A stretch of 64,000 nt of DNA from JAJFIE01 sp964344255 (GTDB lineage Bacteria > Pseudomonadota > Alphaproteobacteria > Rhodospirillales > Casp-alpha2), in assembly GCA_964344255.1 (NCBI GenBank), contig CAYFMQ010000007.1, positions 97,882 to 161,881 of the forward strand, written 5' to 3'. The notes below the pieces were generated by a model. The model was not told where the DNA came from and ran no database searches. It saw only the letters and a program-made list of their open reading frames with translations. The position numbers and the translations under genes were made by a program. This document shows positions 26,015-35,105 of the stretch, one piece after another; position 1 is the stretch's first letter; each line of letters begins with the position of its first letter.

Positions 26015-27216
26015 CCTTGGCTGAGGGCTTCCGCAACCAGACGCGAGAAATGGAGCGGCGCCTTATCCCAGTAGGGCGAAAAGGCCCCGCCTTCGTATCC
26101 GGGCGCTTTACGGCCCTGCTGCAACCATTCCAGCACGCCCAGGTCCTCAACGTTCAGGTCATGCCAGGTGTCAAACACCTGTTGACGCGCCTCGGCGTGT
26201 TTATCCGATGTGGCCGCGTCGCCGATCAGGTAGAAATGGATTTCCTCGCGCGTTTTCCCGGCTTCCAGTGGAATAACGTGGAACACCGTGAACTGGTCGG
26301 CGTACAATTCAACGCTGAACGACGGGAACAGGTGGAACCAGAGACCCCGGTTGCGCCACTCCTCTTTCAGATCCGGCCAGTGCGGCAGGTTCTCGCCGCG
26401 GCCCTCTTCCAGATGCTCCACCGTGTATTCGTTGAAAAAGCATGGGCCCTCGAAATCGCTGGGCTTGCGGATCCCCATGGGCGCGAAATTAATCAGGCGC
26501 GGATGCACGGAGAACACATGGTAAGGCTCGATATAGTTCTCGACCGCAAACTTCCAGTTGGCGTTGACCTCGAACGAGGCGCTGCCCGCGTATCGGAGCG
26601 CGCTGATATCGTATCCCTCAAGGCGATCCGTCATTGGCGAGAGAAAATCTTCAAGCGGCGGCGCGTCGCCCGATACGTTGACGAAAACCATGTCGTGCCA
26701 CATTTCCGCCCGCACCGGGATCAGGTTCGGCCCGCTGCCGTCCTTGATGACCTGGTGTTTTTCCGGTCCGTCGAAATGGGGCCGGTTGCGCAGCTTGCCT
26801 TGCGTGTCGAAGGCCCAGGCGTGATAGGGGCAGTTAATCAGCGATTTACCGGAACAGGGCTCCGCAATCAGACGTGCGCCACGGTGCGGACAAACGTTCT
26901 GGAAGGCGCGGATGATCCCGTCATCGCCCCGGATCAGGATAATCGNNNNNNNNNNNNNNNNNNNNNNNACGCCGGCTATGATCACGGGCGTGGCATCGCC
27001 GGTATTCGGCATGGCGCCGCCGAAACCCGCCAGCACCCATGTGGGGGCAAACAGGCGAGCGTTTTCCAGTTCCAGAAACTCGGGATCGGTATAAGCCTCG
27101 TTCGGAAGCGCATGGGCCTCTTCGATAGGTGCCCGCAAGGCCGCCATGATATCCGGGGACAAAATCCGGCGGGAGACTTCGTCCAGCCGTTTCATGGTCG
27201 TCGTGGCCTGGGACAT
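26011..27216 (-). CDS. Rieske oxygenase alpha subunit, quaternary-amine type (internal gap)
   Basis: Starting at MSQATTTMKRLDEV (27216) the protein is about 400 residues, interrupted near residue 83-91 by a 23-N gap. The Rieske ligands are in CPHRGA and CPYHAW, and the mononuclear iron site is in VENYIEPYHVFSVH, again with Glu three residues before the first His. An in-frame start at 27306 would add 30 unconserved residues. It is likely an N-demethylating or hydroxylating terminal oxygenase. It is divergent from the flavoprotein gene at 27354. Among the four Rieske proteins here it is a distinct sequence, not a recent duplicate. Confidence 0.88.
   Translation of the reverse strand: MSQATTTMKRLDEVSRRILSPDIMAALRAPIEEAHALPNEAYTDPEFLELENARLFAPTWVLAGFGGAMPNTGDATPVIIAGXXXXXXXXXIILIRGDDGIIRAFQNVCPHRGARLIAEPCSGKSLINCPYHAWAFDTQGKLRNRPHFDGPEKHQVIKDGSGPNLIPVRAEMWHDMVFVNVSGDAPPLEDFLSPMTDRLEGYDISALRYAGSASFEVNANWKFAVENYIEPYHVFSVHPRLINFAPMGIRKPSDFEGPCFFNEYTVEHLEEGRGENLPHWPDLKEEWRNRGLWFHLFPSFSVELYADQFTVFHVIPLEAGKTREEIHFYLIGDAATSDKHAEARQQVFDTWHDLNVEDLGVLEWLQQGRKAPGYEGGAFSPYWDKAPLHFSRLVAEALSQG
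26946..26968. other. Assembly gap (23 N) inside a Rieske oxygenase gene
   Basis: The gap lies between the N-terminal segment and the Rieske motifs of the 26011-27216 gene. Flanking protein sequence is continuous in one frame, so the true missing length is probably small. Confidence 0.99.
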
Positions 27217-27353
27217 TGGCTGCTTCCCCTTCACATGGGCTTCACGATAACTGGATCGATTTTTATCGCCGTTGGAAATTTTGGCAATAAAATTATTGCC
27301 CGCCATAATCGCTTCTGTCTCAATATCTGTCCGGTTGCACCGGAGGGCATGGC

Positions 27354-29315
27354 ATGAGCGATTTTCCCAACCTGTTCACGCCTATCGAATTGGGCTCCGC
27401 CACCATAAAGAACCGTCTGTTCTCTCCCGCCCACGGCACCACGCTGGGCACCCATGACGGCCTGGTCAGCGACGGCATGATCCGCTACCACGAAGCGCGC
27501 GCAAAAGGCGGCGCCGGGCTGATCATCCTCGAAGGCATGAACCTGCACCCCACCTACCGCTTCCCCGATCTGTTCCTGATCGCCGATGACGACGCCTGCA
27601 TTCCGGGCCTGGCGCGTCTGTCCGAGGCTTGCGGGGGGCATGGCACGAAAGTCTTCGGGCAGTTGTTTCATGCCGGACGCGCCGTGCGCGCTTCGACGGA
27701 CGGAAGTCGCGGCGTCGCCTACTCGGCATCCGAAAGCCCGGATGACCGCTACAAGATCGTACCCGTCCCCATGACGAAAGACATGATACGCGAGATCGTC
27801 GCCAACCACGGTGGCGCCGCGCGGCGTTTTCAGCAGGCAGGCCTGGACGGCGTCGAGGTCATGGCTAGCATGGGGTATCTGACGTCCCAGTTTCTCAATC
27901 AACACACCAACAACCGCGAAGACGAATACGGCGGCAGTTTTGAAAACCGCCTGCGCTTCCTGCGCGAGTGCCTGGATGACATTCGGGAGAAGACCCGTGG
28001 CGAACTGACGGTCGGCCTTCGCATCTCGGGCGATGAAATGAATGCGGATGGGCTTGGTTCCGATACCGTTATCGATATCTGCAAGGTCATGGAAAGCGAT
28101 GGCGTTATCGATTACGTCAATGTGATTGCCGGATCGTCGGCCAATGCCGCCGGCTGGGTTCATGTATTTCCGCCCATGGCCATGGAACAGGGCTACGTCG
28201 CACCTTACGCTGCCGCCATCAAGCAAGCCCTCAGCCTGCCGGTCCTGGTGGCCGGACGCATTAACCAGCCGCAGCAGGCGGAACAGATCATCGCCACCGG
28301 TCAGGCTGACATGTGCGGCATGGCGCGCCCGCTGATCTGCGATCCCGACCTGCCGACAAAGGCTTCGGAAGGACGCGTTGACGACATCCGCGCCTGTATC
28401 GGCTGCAACCAGGCCTGCGTCGGTCACCGCCTGGCCCACTATCCCATATCCTGCATCCAGCGCCCGGAAACGGGCCGCGAGGCCGAATTCGACCCCCTGT
28501 CCGAAACCCGGGACAAAAAAACCGTCGTCGTCGTCGGTGGCGGCCCCGGCGGCATGAAGGCGGCCATCACAGCGGTGAAGCGCGGCCATGACGTCACGCT
28601 TTACGAGAAGGACAAACGCCTGGGCGGGCAGGCGCTGTTGGCGCAACTGCTGCCCGGCCGGGCCGAATTCGGCGGCCTGGTCACCAACCTTGAGCACGAG
28701 CTGAAAGCATCCGGCGCAAGGATCGAGACCAGCACGGAACTGGACGCCGCCGCCATCCGGGAGCTTGCCCCCAACGCCGTCATCGTGGCGACCGGCGCAA
28801 AACCCGCCCTGCCCGTTCTGGAAGACGCCGATGGCGCACACATCGTTGATGCCTGGGACGTGATTAGGGGTGATGCAAACGTTGGCTCCTCCGTGGTGAT
28901 TTCCGACTGGCGCGCCGACTGGATTGGCCTGGGCGTCGCCGAAAAGCTGGCCCGGGACGGCTGCCGAGTAACGCTGGCCGTCAACGCCGCGTCGGCCGGC
29001 GAGACCATCCAACCCATCGTACGCGACATCTGGATGGGCGAGCTGCACAAGCTGGGGGTGCAGGTTGTCCCCTATGCCCGCCTGTTCGGAGCGGACGATG
29101 ACACGGTTTACATGCAACACAGCGTTTCCGGCGAACCCATGGTTATCGAGGGCGTGGATACGCTGGTGACGGCCCATGCCTGCAAACGCATGGCCGGAAT
29201 TTACGATGATCTGAGCGACTATGAAGGCGACGTCATTGCCATTGGCGATTGCCTGAGTCCCCGTACGGCGGAAGAAGCCATTCTTGAAGCTCTCAAAGCA
29301 GGGTGTGCCTTATGA
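27354..29315 (+). CDS. Old Yellow Enzyme / trimethylamine-dehydrogenase-type flavoprotein with 4Fe-4S and FAD-NAD domains
   Basis: The 653-residue protein has an N-terminal FMN TIM barrel (about 1-340). A 4Fe-4S cluster loop is built from Cys348, Cys351, Cys355 and Cys367 (ACIGCNQACVGH). A C-terminal NAD/FAD-binding region begins at VVVVGGGPGGMKAA. This is the 2,4-dienoyl-CoA reductase/TMADH architecture. No Cys occupies the covalent-FMN position of TMADH (the equivalent segment is RLFSPAHGTTLG). It is the first of a plus-strand run and overlaps the next gene by 4 nt, so it is co-transcribed with a dehydrogenase and three enolase-superfamily enzymes. Confidence 0.9.
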   Translation: MSDFPNLFTPIELGSATIKNRLFSPAHGTTLGTHDGLVSDGMIRYHEARAKGGAGLIILEGMNLHPTYRFPDLFLIADDDACIPGLARLSEACGGHGTKVFGQLFHAGRAVRASTDGSRGVAYSASESPDDRYKIVPVPMTKDMIREIVANHGGAARRFQQAGLDGVEVMASMGYLTSQFLNQHTNNREDEYGGSFENRLRFLRECLDDIREKTRGELTVGLRISGDEMNADGLGSDTVIDICKVMESDGVIDYVNVIAGSSANAAGWVHVFPPMAMEQGYVAPYAAAIKQALSLPVLVAGRINQPQQAEQIIATGQADMCGMARPLICDPDLPTKASEGRVDDIRACIGCNQACVGHRLAHYPISCIQRPETGREAEFDPLSETRDKKTVVVVGGGPGGMKAAITAVKRGHDVTLYEKDKRLGGQALLAQLLPGRAEFGGLVTNLEHELKASGARIETSTELDAAAIRELAPNAVIVATGAKPALPVLEDADGAHIVDAWDVIRGDANVGSSVVISDWRADWIGLGVAEKLARDGCRVTLAVNAASAGETIQPIVRDIWMGELHKLGVQVVPYARLFGADDDTVYMQHSVSGEPMVIEGVDTLVTAHACKRMAGIYDDLSDYEGDVIAIGDCLSPRTAEEAILEALKAGCAL

Positions 29316-30421
29316 CTGAAATTCCGAAGCAGATGACCGCAGCTGTCCTGACCGGCCATGGCGGCCTGGACATGATCGAAATACGTGATGATGTGCCGGT
29401 TCCCGAACCGGGGCTTGGCGAAGTCCTGATCCGGGTCGCCGCCTGCGGCATGAACAACACGGATGTGAACACGCGTACGGCCTGGTACTCGAAAACCGTC
29501 GAGGACGGCACGACGAAGGACGGCGGCCATGACGGTTTCGACGAGGCCGAGGACGACGACGCAACCTGGGGCGGCGCGCCGCTGACCTTTCCCCGCATTC
29601 AGGGCGCGGACGTGGCCGGATATGTTGCCGCCGTCGGCGATGGCGTCGATGGCTTTACAATCGGCGAGCGGGTGATGATCGATCCCTGGATCAGGGATTT
29701 GAACGCCCCCCTTAACTTCGATAAGGCGCGCTATTTCGGTTCGGAACTGGACGGCGGCTATGCGGAATACACCAAGGCCCCAGCCATTAACGTATTCCCC
29801 TATAAAGGGGACATGAAAGATACGGATTTGGCCTCTTTCGCCTGTTCCTATCAAACAGCGGAGAACATGCTGACGCGCGCCCGGTTGGCGGACAAGGAGA
29901 CCGTGGTCATTTCCGGCGCATCAGGCGGTGTAGGCTCGGCCCTCATCCAGCTATCCAAGCGGCGCGGCGCCCATGTCATCGCCCTGGCCGGAAAGTCCAA
30001 GATGGCTGATGTCAACGCCGTTGGCGCGGATACGGTTATCGACCGTAACGAGCCTGACCTGATCGCCGCCATTCAGGATGCGGCACCAGGCGGCCTTGTT
30101 GATGTTTCCGCCGATGTCATCGGCGGCGAGACCTTTCCCGCCATGATGAACTGCCTCAGGCGCACGGGGCGATATGTTACGGCGGGCGCCATCGCAGGCC
30201 CCATGGTGGAGGTTGATCTCCGCACACTTTACCTGCGCGATCTGGAACTGATCGGCGCCACTATCTGCCCGCCGGATATCTTCCGCAACCTGGTCAGTTA
30301 CATCGAACGCGGAGAGATTCGTCCGCTGGTGGCGAAGACCTTCCCCCTGAAGGACTTCCACAAGGCGCAGGCGGAATTCATGGAAAAACAGCATGTAGGC
30401 AACTTCGTCATTTCCATCTGA
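29312..30421 (+). CDS. Medium-chain dehydrogenase/reductase (zinc-type alcohol dehydrogenase-like)
   Basis: From the ATG at 29312, which overlaps the previous stop as ATGA, the protein is 369 residues. It has the N-terminal GroES-like domain with ACGMNNTDVNTR carrying the first catalytic-zinc Cys, and a Rossmann domain with VVISGASGGVGSALIQL. An acidic insertion (GHDGFDEAEDDD) sits in the catalytic domain. It shares the unusual MNNT-[DE]-[IV]-NTR-x-WYS block with the protein at 42088, marking the two as paralogs. It probably oxidises an intermediate of the same pathway. Confidence 0.87.
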   Translation: MTEIPKQMTAAVLTGHGGLDMIEIRDDVPVPEPGLGEVLIRVAACGMNNTDVNTRTAWYSKTVEDGTTKDGGHDGFDEAEDDDATWGGAPLTFPRIQGADVAGYVAAVGDGVDGFTIGERVMIDPWIRDLNAPLNFDKARYFGSELDGGYAEYTKAPAINVFPYKGDMKDTDLASFACSYQTAENMLTRARLADKETVVISGASGGVGSALIQLSKRRGAHVIALAGKSKMADVNAVGADTVIDRNEPDLIAAIQDAAPGGLVDVSADVIGGETFPAMMNCLRRTGRYVTAGAIAGPMVEVDLRTLYLRDLELIGATICPPDIFRNLVSYIERGEIRPLVAKTFPLKDFHKAQAEFMEKQHVGNFVISI

Positions 30422-30435
30422 CCACGGGTTCGAGC

Positions 30436-31506
30436 ATGAAGATCGAGAACATCCGGATTGTCGATTTCACGCCCAGGTTTCCTGGGGACGGTTATGTCAT
30501 GTCCCATATCACCCAAACCGTACTGCATGCCCGGTTGATCCGGCTGGAAACGGATGAGGATCATATGGGATACGGCGAGATCGTCCGACGGCCACTTCAG
30601 GACCCTGAAGAAACATCCATGATGGAAGACCAGCGTCTTCCGGCGCTTGAAGGGCTTGAAGTGGATGCCCTGCCCAGGCTTCTCGATCAATGGCGGCTTG
30701 AGGACGGCGGACTGAACGGCCTTGCCTTCGGCGTAGAGACGGCCTTTCTCGATCTTGTCGGGCGTGCGTCGGGCACGCCGGTTTCCACCCTGCTCGGCGG
30801 GCAGTCCAGCGATGACGCACCCGCCTATTTCTCGTTATCCTGCGACGAACCGGATGTCATGGCGGATATCGTAACCCGGAAAGCCATGGATTACCCCGTC
30901 ATCCAGGTCAAGCTGGGCCTCGGCGGCACAGAACTGGATATGGAACGCGTGCTTGGCGTGCTCAAGGTCATGAGGCAGGACCAGCTCATGCTCGCGGACT
31001 TCAACGGCGCGCTCAGCCCGGGAGAGGCCATTGCGGCGTTTAAAGACTTGGACGACCCCAGGATCATGTGGGAGGAGCCCTGCAAGACGGTTGAGGAAAA
31101 CATCGACGTGGCGCGGGCTCTGGATCAGCCCGTCATGTTTGATCAGTGCATGAAGGATATACCCGCCTTCCTGCTGGCCGTTCAGGATGGATCGGCGGCG
31201 GCGCTCGCCATCAAGCCCGCTTTCATGGGTGGCCTGACGCTTGCCCGGACAGCCAGGGACATCTGTATCGCAGCCGGCATGAAAGTCAGAATCGACGGCC
31301 CCTGGTGCGGCCAGGTCGGCGCGGCCGCTGCGCTTCATGTTGCGCTGGGCGCGCCTGCGGACCTGCTGATTGCGTCAACCAACCTCATCGGCCCCCTGGA
31401 GACCCCGGACGACATGATTGTCAGCACCGCACCCGGACGCATTAGGATCGTAACCGGTCCCGGCCTTGGCGCTTTGCCGGACAGTGTCCTGGAACATTTT
31501 AATTGA
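30436..31506 (+). CDS. Enolase-superfamily enzyme, MLE/epimerase-type (copy 1 of 3)
   Basis: The 356-residue protein is a mandelate racemase/muconate lactonising enzyme fold. The second-strand Lys159 (IQVKLGLG) and sixth-strand Lys260 (ALAIKPAFMGGL) are the general acid/base pair of the MLE subgroup. Metal ligands are about Asp188 (LADFNG), Glu213 and Asp236. The pair favours 1,1-proton transfer or syn-elimination on a carboxylate substrate such as a betaine or N-methylated amino acid. It starts 14 nt after the dehydrogenase and overlaps the next enolase-superfamily gene. Confidence 0.9.
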   Translation: MKIENIRIVDFTPRFPGDGYVMSHITQTVLHARLIRLETDEDHMGYGEIVRRPLQDPEETSMMEDQRLPALEGLEVDALPRLLDQWRLEDGGLNGLAFGVETAFLDLVGRASGTPVSTLLGGQSSDDAPAYFSLSCDEPDVMADIVTRKAMDYPVIQVKLGLGGTELDMERVLGVLKVMRQDQLMLADFNGALSPGEAIAAFKDLDDPRIMWEEPCKTVEENIDVARALDQPVMFDQCMKDIPAFLLAVQDGSAAALAIKPAFMGGLTLARTARDICIAAGMKVRIDGPWCGQVGAAAALHVALGAPADLLIASTNLIGPLETPDDMIVSTAPGRIRIVTGPGLGALPDSVLEHFN

Positions 31507-31520
31507 GGAAAGCTCAAGTC

Positions 31521-32624
31521 ATGAAAATCAACCGCATTCGTGTTTACCGCAAGAACCTGACCTATGTCGACGGCGCTTATGTATGGGGACGGGGCAACGC
31601 CATCGACGTTGCGGGCTCGACCGTGGTGGTGGTGGACACCGACGCCGGGGTATCCGGCACGGGCGAGTTTTGCCCCTGCGGCAATAATTACATGATCGCC
31701 CATTCGGAAGGCACGGAAGCCACGGCCCGGTTACTGGCCCCGGCGCTATTGGGACAGGACCCCCGGCAGGTCTATTTGATGGAACGCCTGATGGATAACA
31801 CCGTCAAGGGTCATGGATATGCCAAGGCCCCCTTCGATGCGGCGTTCTGGGATATCCTGGGCAAGGCGACGGATCAGCCTGTATGGATGCTCATGGGCGG
31901 CAAGCTGACCGACGGTGCGCCCATGTACCGGGTCGCCCCGCAAAAGGACCTGGATGCGACCGTCGCCGAGATGCAGCTGCACCGCAAGGCCGGGTATCGG
32001 CATTTCCAGATCAAGGTCGGCGGCAACGCCCAGACGGACATCGAGCGCATCCGCACCACCATGTCGGTCCTGAAGCCTGGTGAAAAGGCCTATGCGGACG
32101 CCAACCAGGGTTGGACCGTCAACGAGGCCGTTCGCGTGGTGCGCGCCGTTGAGAATCTGGATGTGATGATTGAGCAGCCCTGCCAGACCTACGAGGAATG
32201 CCTGCATGTCCGTGCACACACGACACTGCCCATGAAGCTGGACGAGTGCGTCACCGATATCTGGGTGGCCCAGCAAATCGTCCGGGACAAGGCGGCGGAA
32301 GTGGTGTGTCTGAAAATATCCAACCTGGGCGGCCTCTCAAAAGCCCGGCGGGTCCGCGATTTCCTGACGGACAACGGCCTTTCCGTCGTCGCGGAGGACA
32401 CCTGGGGCGGCGAGATCACCACGGCGGCCCTGTCGCACTTCGCCGCTTCCACCCCGACGGAGTTGCTCTACAACACAACGGACCTGCACAACTACAACGT
32501 TGAAAGCACCGGCACGCCCGGCCCGGAAACGCGTGACGGTAAGTTGTTTGCCTCAGATGCGCCCGGCCTCGGCGTTGAGCCGGATTACGATTCCCTGGGC
32601 GACCCGGTCGCCGTTTACGAATAG
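31521..32624 (+). CDS. Enolase-superfamily enzyme, 4-hydroxyproline-betaine-epimerase-like (copy 2 of 3)
   Basis: The 367-residue protein starts MKINRIRVYRKNL at 31521, after a GAGGAA ribosome-binding site. Lys165 (FQIKVGG) and Lys265 (VVCLKISNLGGL) form the catalytic pair; Asp193, Glu218 and Asp241 bind Mg. The local sequences resemble the hydroxyproline-betaine 2-epimerase HpbD (remembered as LQIKIGG with a late Lys near residue 265), which makes epimerisation of a betaine plausible but not proven. It lies directly between two other superfamily members. Confidence 0.88.
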   Translation: MKINRIRVYRKNLTYVDGAYVWGRGNAIDVAGSTVVVVDTDAGVSGTGEFCPCGNNYMIAHSEGTEATARLLAPALLGQDPRQVYLMERLMDNTVKGHGYAKAPFDAAFWDILGKATDQPVWMLMGGKLTDGAPMYRVAPQKDLDATVAEMQLHRKAGYRHFQIKVGGNAQTDIERIRTTMSVLKPGEKAYADANQGWTVNEAVRVVRAVENLDVMIEQPCQTYEECLHVRAHTTLPMKLDECVTDIWVAQQIVRDKAAEVVCLKISNLGGLSKARRVRDFLTDNGLSVVAEDTWGGEITTAALSHFAASTPTELLYNTTDLHNYNVESTGTPGPETRDGKLFASDAPGLGVEPDYDSLGDPVAVYE

Positions 32625-32648
32625 GCAACATTTTAGGACAGTCATGCC

Positions 32649-33755
32649 ATGAAGATCACCCGTATCACCGTTCACCAGCTGGACCTGCCGCTCGCCAATC
32701 CCTACTACCTGTCCGGCGGCAGGCTCAAGTTCGAGAAACTGGATTCCACCTTCGTGCGCATCGATACTGACGACGGCCTTCATGGCTGGGGCGAGGGTTG
32801 CCCCTGGGGCGTGACGTACCTGCCCGCGCATGGCAAGGGCATCCGCGCCGGGCTGGAGGAAATCGCCCCGGTCCTGATCGGCGAAGACCCGCGCCAGGTC
32901 GAGCGCATCAACCGGCTAATGGACGTCACCCTACCCGGGCATCCATATGTAAAATCCGCCATCGATATCGCCTGCTGGGACGTGCTGGGTAAATTTACAG
33001 GTATGGCGGTTTGTGACTTGCTGGGCGGGCGGGAGCCCAATCCGGTGCCTATCGCGTCGAGCATATCGACGGGCTCACCCGAAGAGATGCTCGGCGATAT
33101 CCAGTCCTACCGGGACAAGGGTTACCGGGTTCATTCCGCCAAGGTTGGCGCCGATGTGGATATGGACATCGCCCGCATAGGCCACATGTCGAAAAACCAG
33201 CTTGAAGGAGAAAAGATTTTCTACGACGTCAACCGCGCCTGGCTGCCGCGCGAAGCCATCACGGTGATGAACGCCGTTGATGCCGCAAACTCCTGGTTCG
33301 AGCAGCCCTGCGAAACCCTGGATGAAATCGCCATTGTTCGCGCGCGGACGACGCAGCCCATTTGCGTCGATGAGGGTTTGCATGGCTTCACGGACCTGAC
33401 CCGTATTCACCGGGACGGCATTGCGGAACTGGTCAATATCAAGATCAACCGCGTGGGCGGTCTGACGAAGGCGAGAAAGCTACGGGACTTCTGTCTCGGC
33501 ACCGGCATCACCATGCTGATTATGGACACGGGCGGCTCGGTGCTGGCCGACACTTCCACGGCCCATTTCGCCCAGTCGATCCCGACCGTATCCTGCCTCG
33601 GCACCTGGAGCTGTCAGGAAATGCTCACCGTCGACCCGGCGCCCGGCCAGGGCGCGCGCAATATCGACGGCTGCTTTACAGCACCCGATCAACCAGGCAT
33701 CGGCGTCGAACCGGATATGGATATTCTTGGTGATCCGGTCGCCGTTTACGAATAA
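32649..33755 (+). CDS. Enolase-superfamily enzyme, MLE/epimerase-type (copy 3 of 3)
   Basis: The 368-residue protein shares catalytic numbering with its upstream neighbour: Lys165 (HSAKVGADV), Asp193, Glu218, Asp241 and Lys265 (LVNIKINRVGGL). It has the same WGEG-CPWG capping-domain loop as copy 2 (TGEF-CPCG), so the two are probably related by an older duplication with diverged substrate loops. It starts 24 nt after copy 2 and precedes the DddP-like gene. It may act on a sequential or stereoisomeric intermediate. Confidence 0.88.
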   Translation: MKITRITVHQLDLPLANPYYLSGGRLKFEKLDSTFVRIDTDDGLHGWGEGCPWGVTYLPAHGKGIRAGLEEIAPVLIGEDPRQVERINRLMDVTLPGHPYVKSAIDIACWDVLGKFTGMAVCDLLGGREPNPVPIASSISTGSPEEMLGDIQSYRDKGYRVHSAKVGADVDMDIARIGHMSKNQLEGEKIFYDVNRAWLPREAITVMNAVDAANSWFEQPCETLDEIAIVRARTTQPICVDEGLHGFTDLTRIHRDGIAELVNIKINRVGGLTKARKLRDFCLGTGITMLIMDTGGSVLADTSTAHFAQSIPTVSCLGTWSCQEMLTVDPAPGQGARNIDGCFTAPDQPGIGVEPDMDILGDPVAVYE

Positions 33756-33788
33756 TCTGAAACGGTGAACTAGGGATGGAATGGAGCA

Positions 33789-35021
33789 ATGGATTCGAGC
33801 TCTCCTGATCAGATGGTTATCAATGAAAACTGGAGCGACCTGCGCCAGTACCGGAACTTGCCGGAAATCGATTTCTCTCGCCTGCACGCCTACCGCATGG
33901 AGCGTATGCGTGGCGCGCTTGAAAAGGCAGGCGCTTCCATGTGTTTGTTGGTGAGCCCCATCAGTCTGCGCTATGCCATCGACTACCGCACGTATGGCCT
34001 GTTCCAGTCCCATATACCGACCACCTACGCTTTCGTTCCCGTAGAAGGCCCCGTTGTCCTGAGCGGCGCTTACGGTGTACCGCCAGCCGTTGACTATGTC
34101 AGACCGGCGCGACCCATTTCTTTCTTTGACGGCGGCCACGAGTTGTCGGAAGGCGCTCGCCTGCTCGCCGATGATCTTGTCCGTTACATGGATGAAATCG
34201 GCTCCGACAACCGCCGCATTGCCGTCGAATACGTCAATCCGAGCCTGACCCAGGCTCTGATCCAGCGCGGCTTCGAAGTGATCGACGGCGTTACCGTGTC
34301 GGAAGACGCTCGCGTGATCAAATCTGAAGACGAGATCGCCTGTATCCGCTGGGCCTGCGCCGTGGCGGAACTGGGCATTGAAAAACTGAAGGAAGCCCTG
34401 AAACCCGGTGTTACGGAAGTCCAGCTCTGGGCGTTGCTCAATTACACCAACCTCGCCAACAACGGCGATTGGCACGACGGGCGCATGCTGGCGTCGGGAC
34501 CGCGCACCAATCCCTGGTGCCAGGAAGCTTCGGAAAGGGTCGTCGAGGCGGGCGACCTTGTCGGATTCGATACGGATATGATCGGACCTTATGGTTATTT
34601 CGCCGATATATCGCGCACCTTCCATTGCGGCCCGGATAAACCGACCAAGCGCCAGAAGCAGCTCTACCGGTATGCCGTCGAGGAAGTTGAGCACAATCTG
34701 ACCCTTATGCGGCCCGGCATTACACTCAGCGAAATCCAGCAGCAGGCCATCCAGATGCCCGAGGAGTTTCACCAGAACGCCTATCCCTGCGTCATTCACG
34801 GTGTCGGCATGTGCGATGAGTACCCGCGCGTTAATCCCATCTTCCGGGGACCGCTTTTTTATGACGGCGTGCTGGAACCCGGCATGGTGATCTGCGTTGA
34901 AAGCTTCATCGGCGGCGAGCATGACCGCGAAGGCGTCAAACTGGAACAGCAGGTGCTGATCACCGAAGACGGTTACGAGATGCTTTCATCCTATCCCTGG
35001 GAAGAAAGCCTGCTCGATTAG
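33789..35021 (+). CDS. M24-family metalloenzyme resembling DMSP lyase DddP
   Basis: The 410-residue protein has the pita-bread fold with a complete di-metal site: Asp261, Asp263 and Asp273 (FDTDMIGPYGYFADISRTF), His337 (HGVGMCDE), Glu371 and Glu386. Asp343 in MCDE and the FDTD pair match the catalytic and metal residues of DddP. Blocks such as RMLASGPRTNPW and KLEQQVLITEDGYE also closely match remembered DddP sequence, more than ordinary Xaa-Pro peptidases. It may cleave DMSP or a related betaine, or be a creatinase-like or prolidase-like enzyme. It follows the three enolase-superfamily genes. Confidence 0.85.
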   Translation: MDSSSPDQMVINENWSDLRQYRNLPEIDFSRLHAYRMERMRGALEKAGASMCLLVSPISLRYAIDYRTYGLFQSHIPTTYAFVPVEGPVVLSGAYGVPPAVDYVRPARPISFFDGGHELSEGARLLADDLVRYMDEIGSDNRRIAVEYVNPSLTQALIQRGFEVIDGVTVSEDARVIKSEDEIACIRWACAVAELGIEKLKEALKPGVTEVQLWALLNYTNLANNGDWHDGRMLASGPRTNPWCQEASERVVEAGDLVGFDTDMIGPYGYFADISRTFHCGPDKPTKRQKQLYRYAVEEVEHNLTLMRPGITLSEIQQQAIQMPEEFHQNAYPCVIHGVGMCDEYPRVNPIFRGPLFYDGVLEPGMVICVESFIGGEHDREGVKLEQQVLITEDGYEMLSSYPWEESLLD

Positions 35022-35105
35022 CAGACGTGGCCTCCAGCATGCGGTAGATCAAATACAGAAATCCGCTTTTAAAGGCATAATGCCTTTCGATGGAAGGGAT
35101 TTCGC

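Noticed and set aside
33789..35021. Firm assignment as a DMSP lyase
   Set aside because: Similarity to DddP is from memory and the M24 family also includes prolidases and creatinases; kept as DddP-like only.
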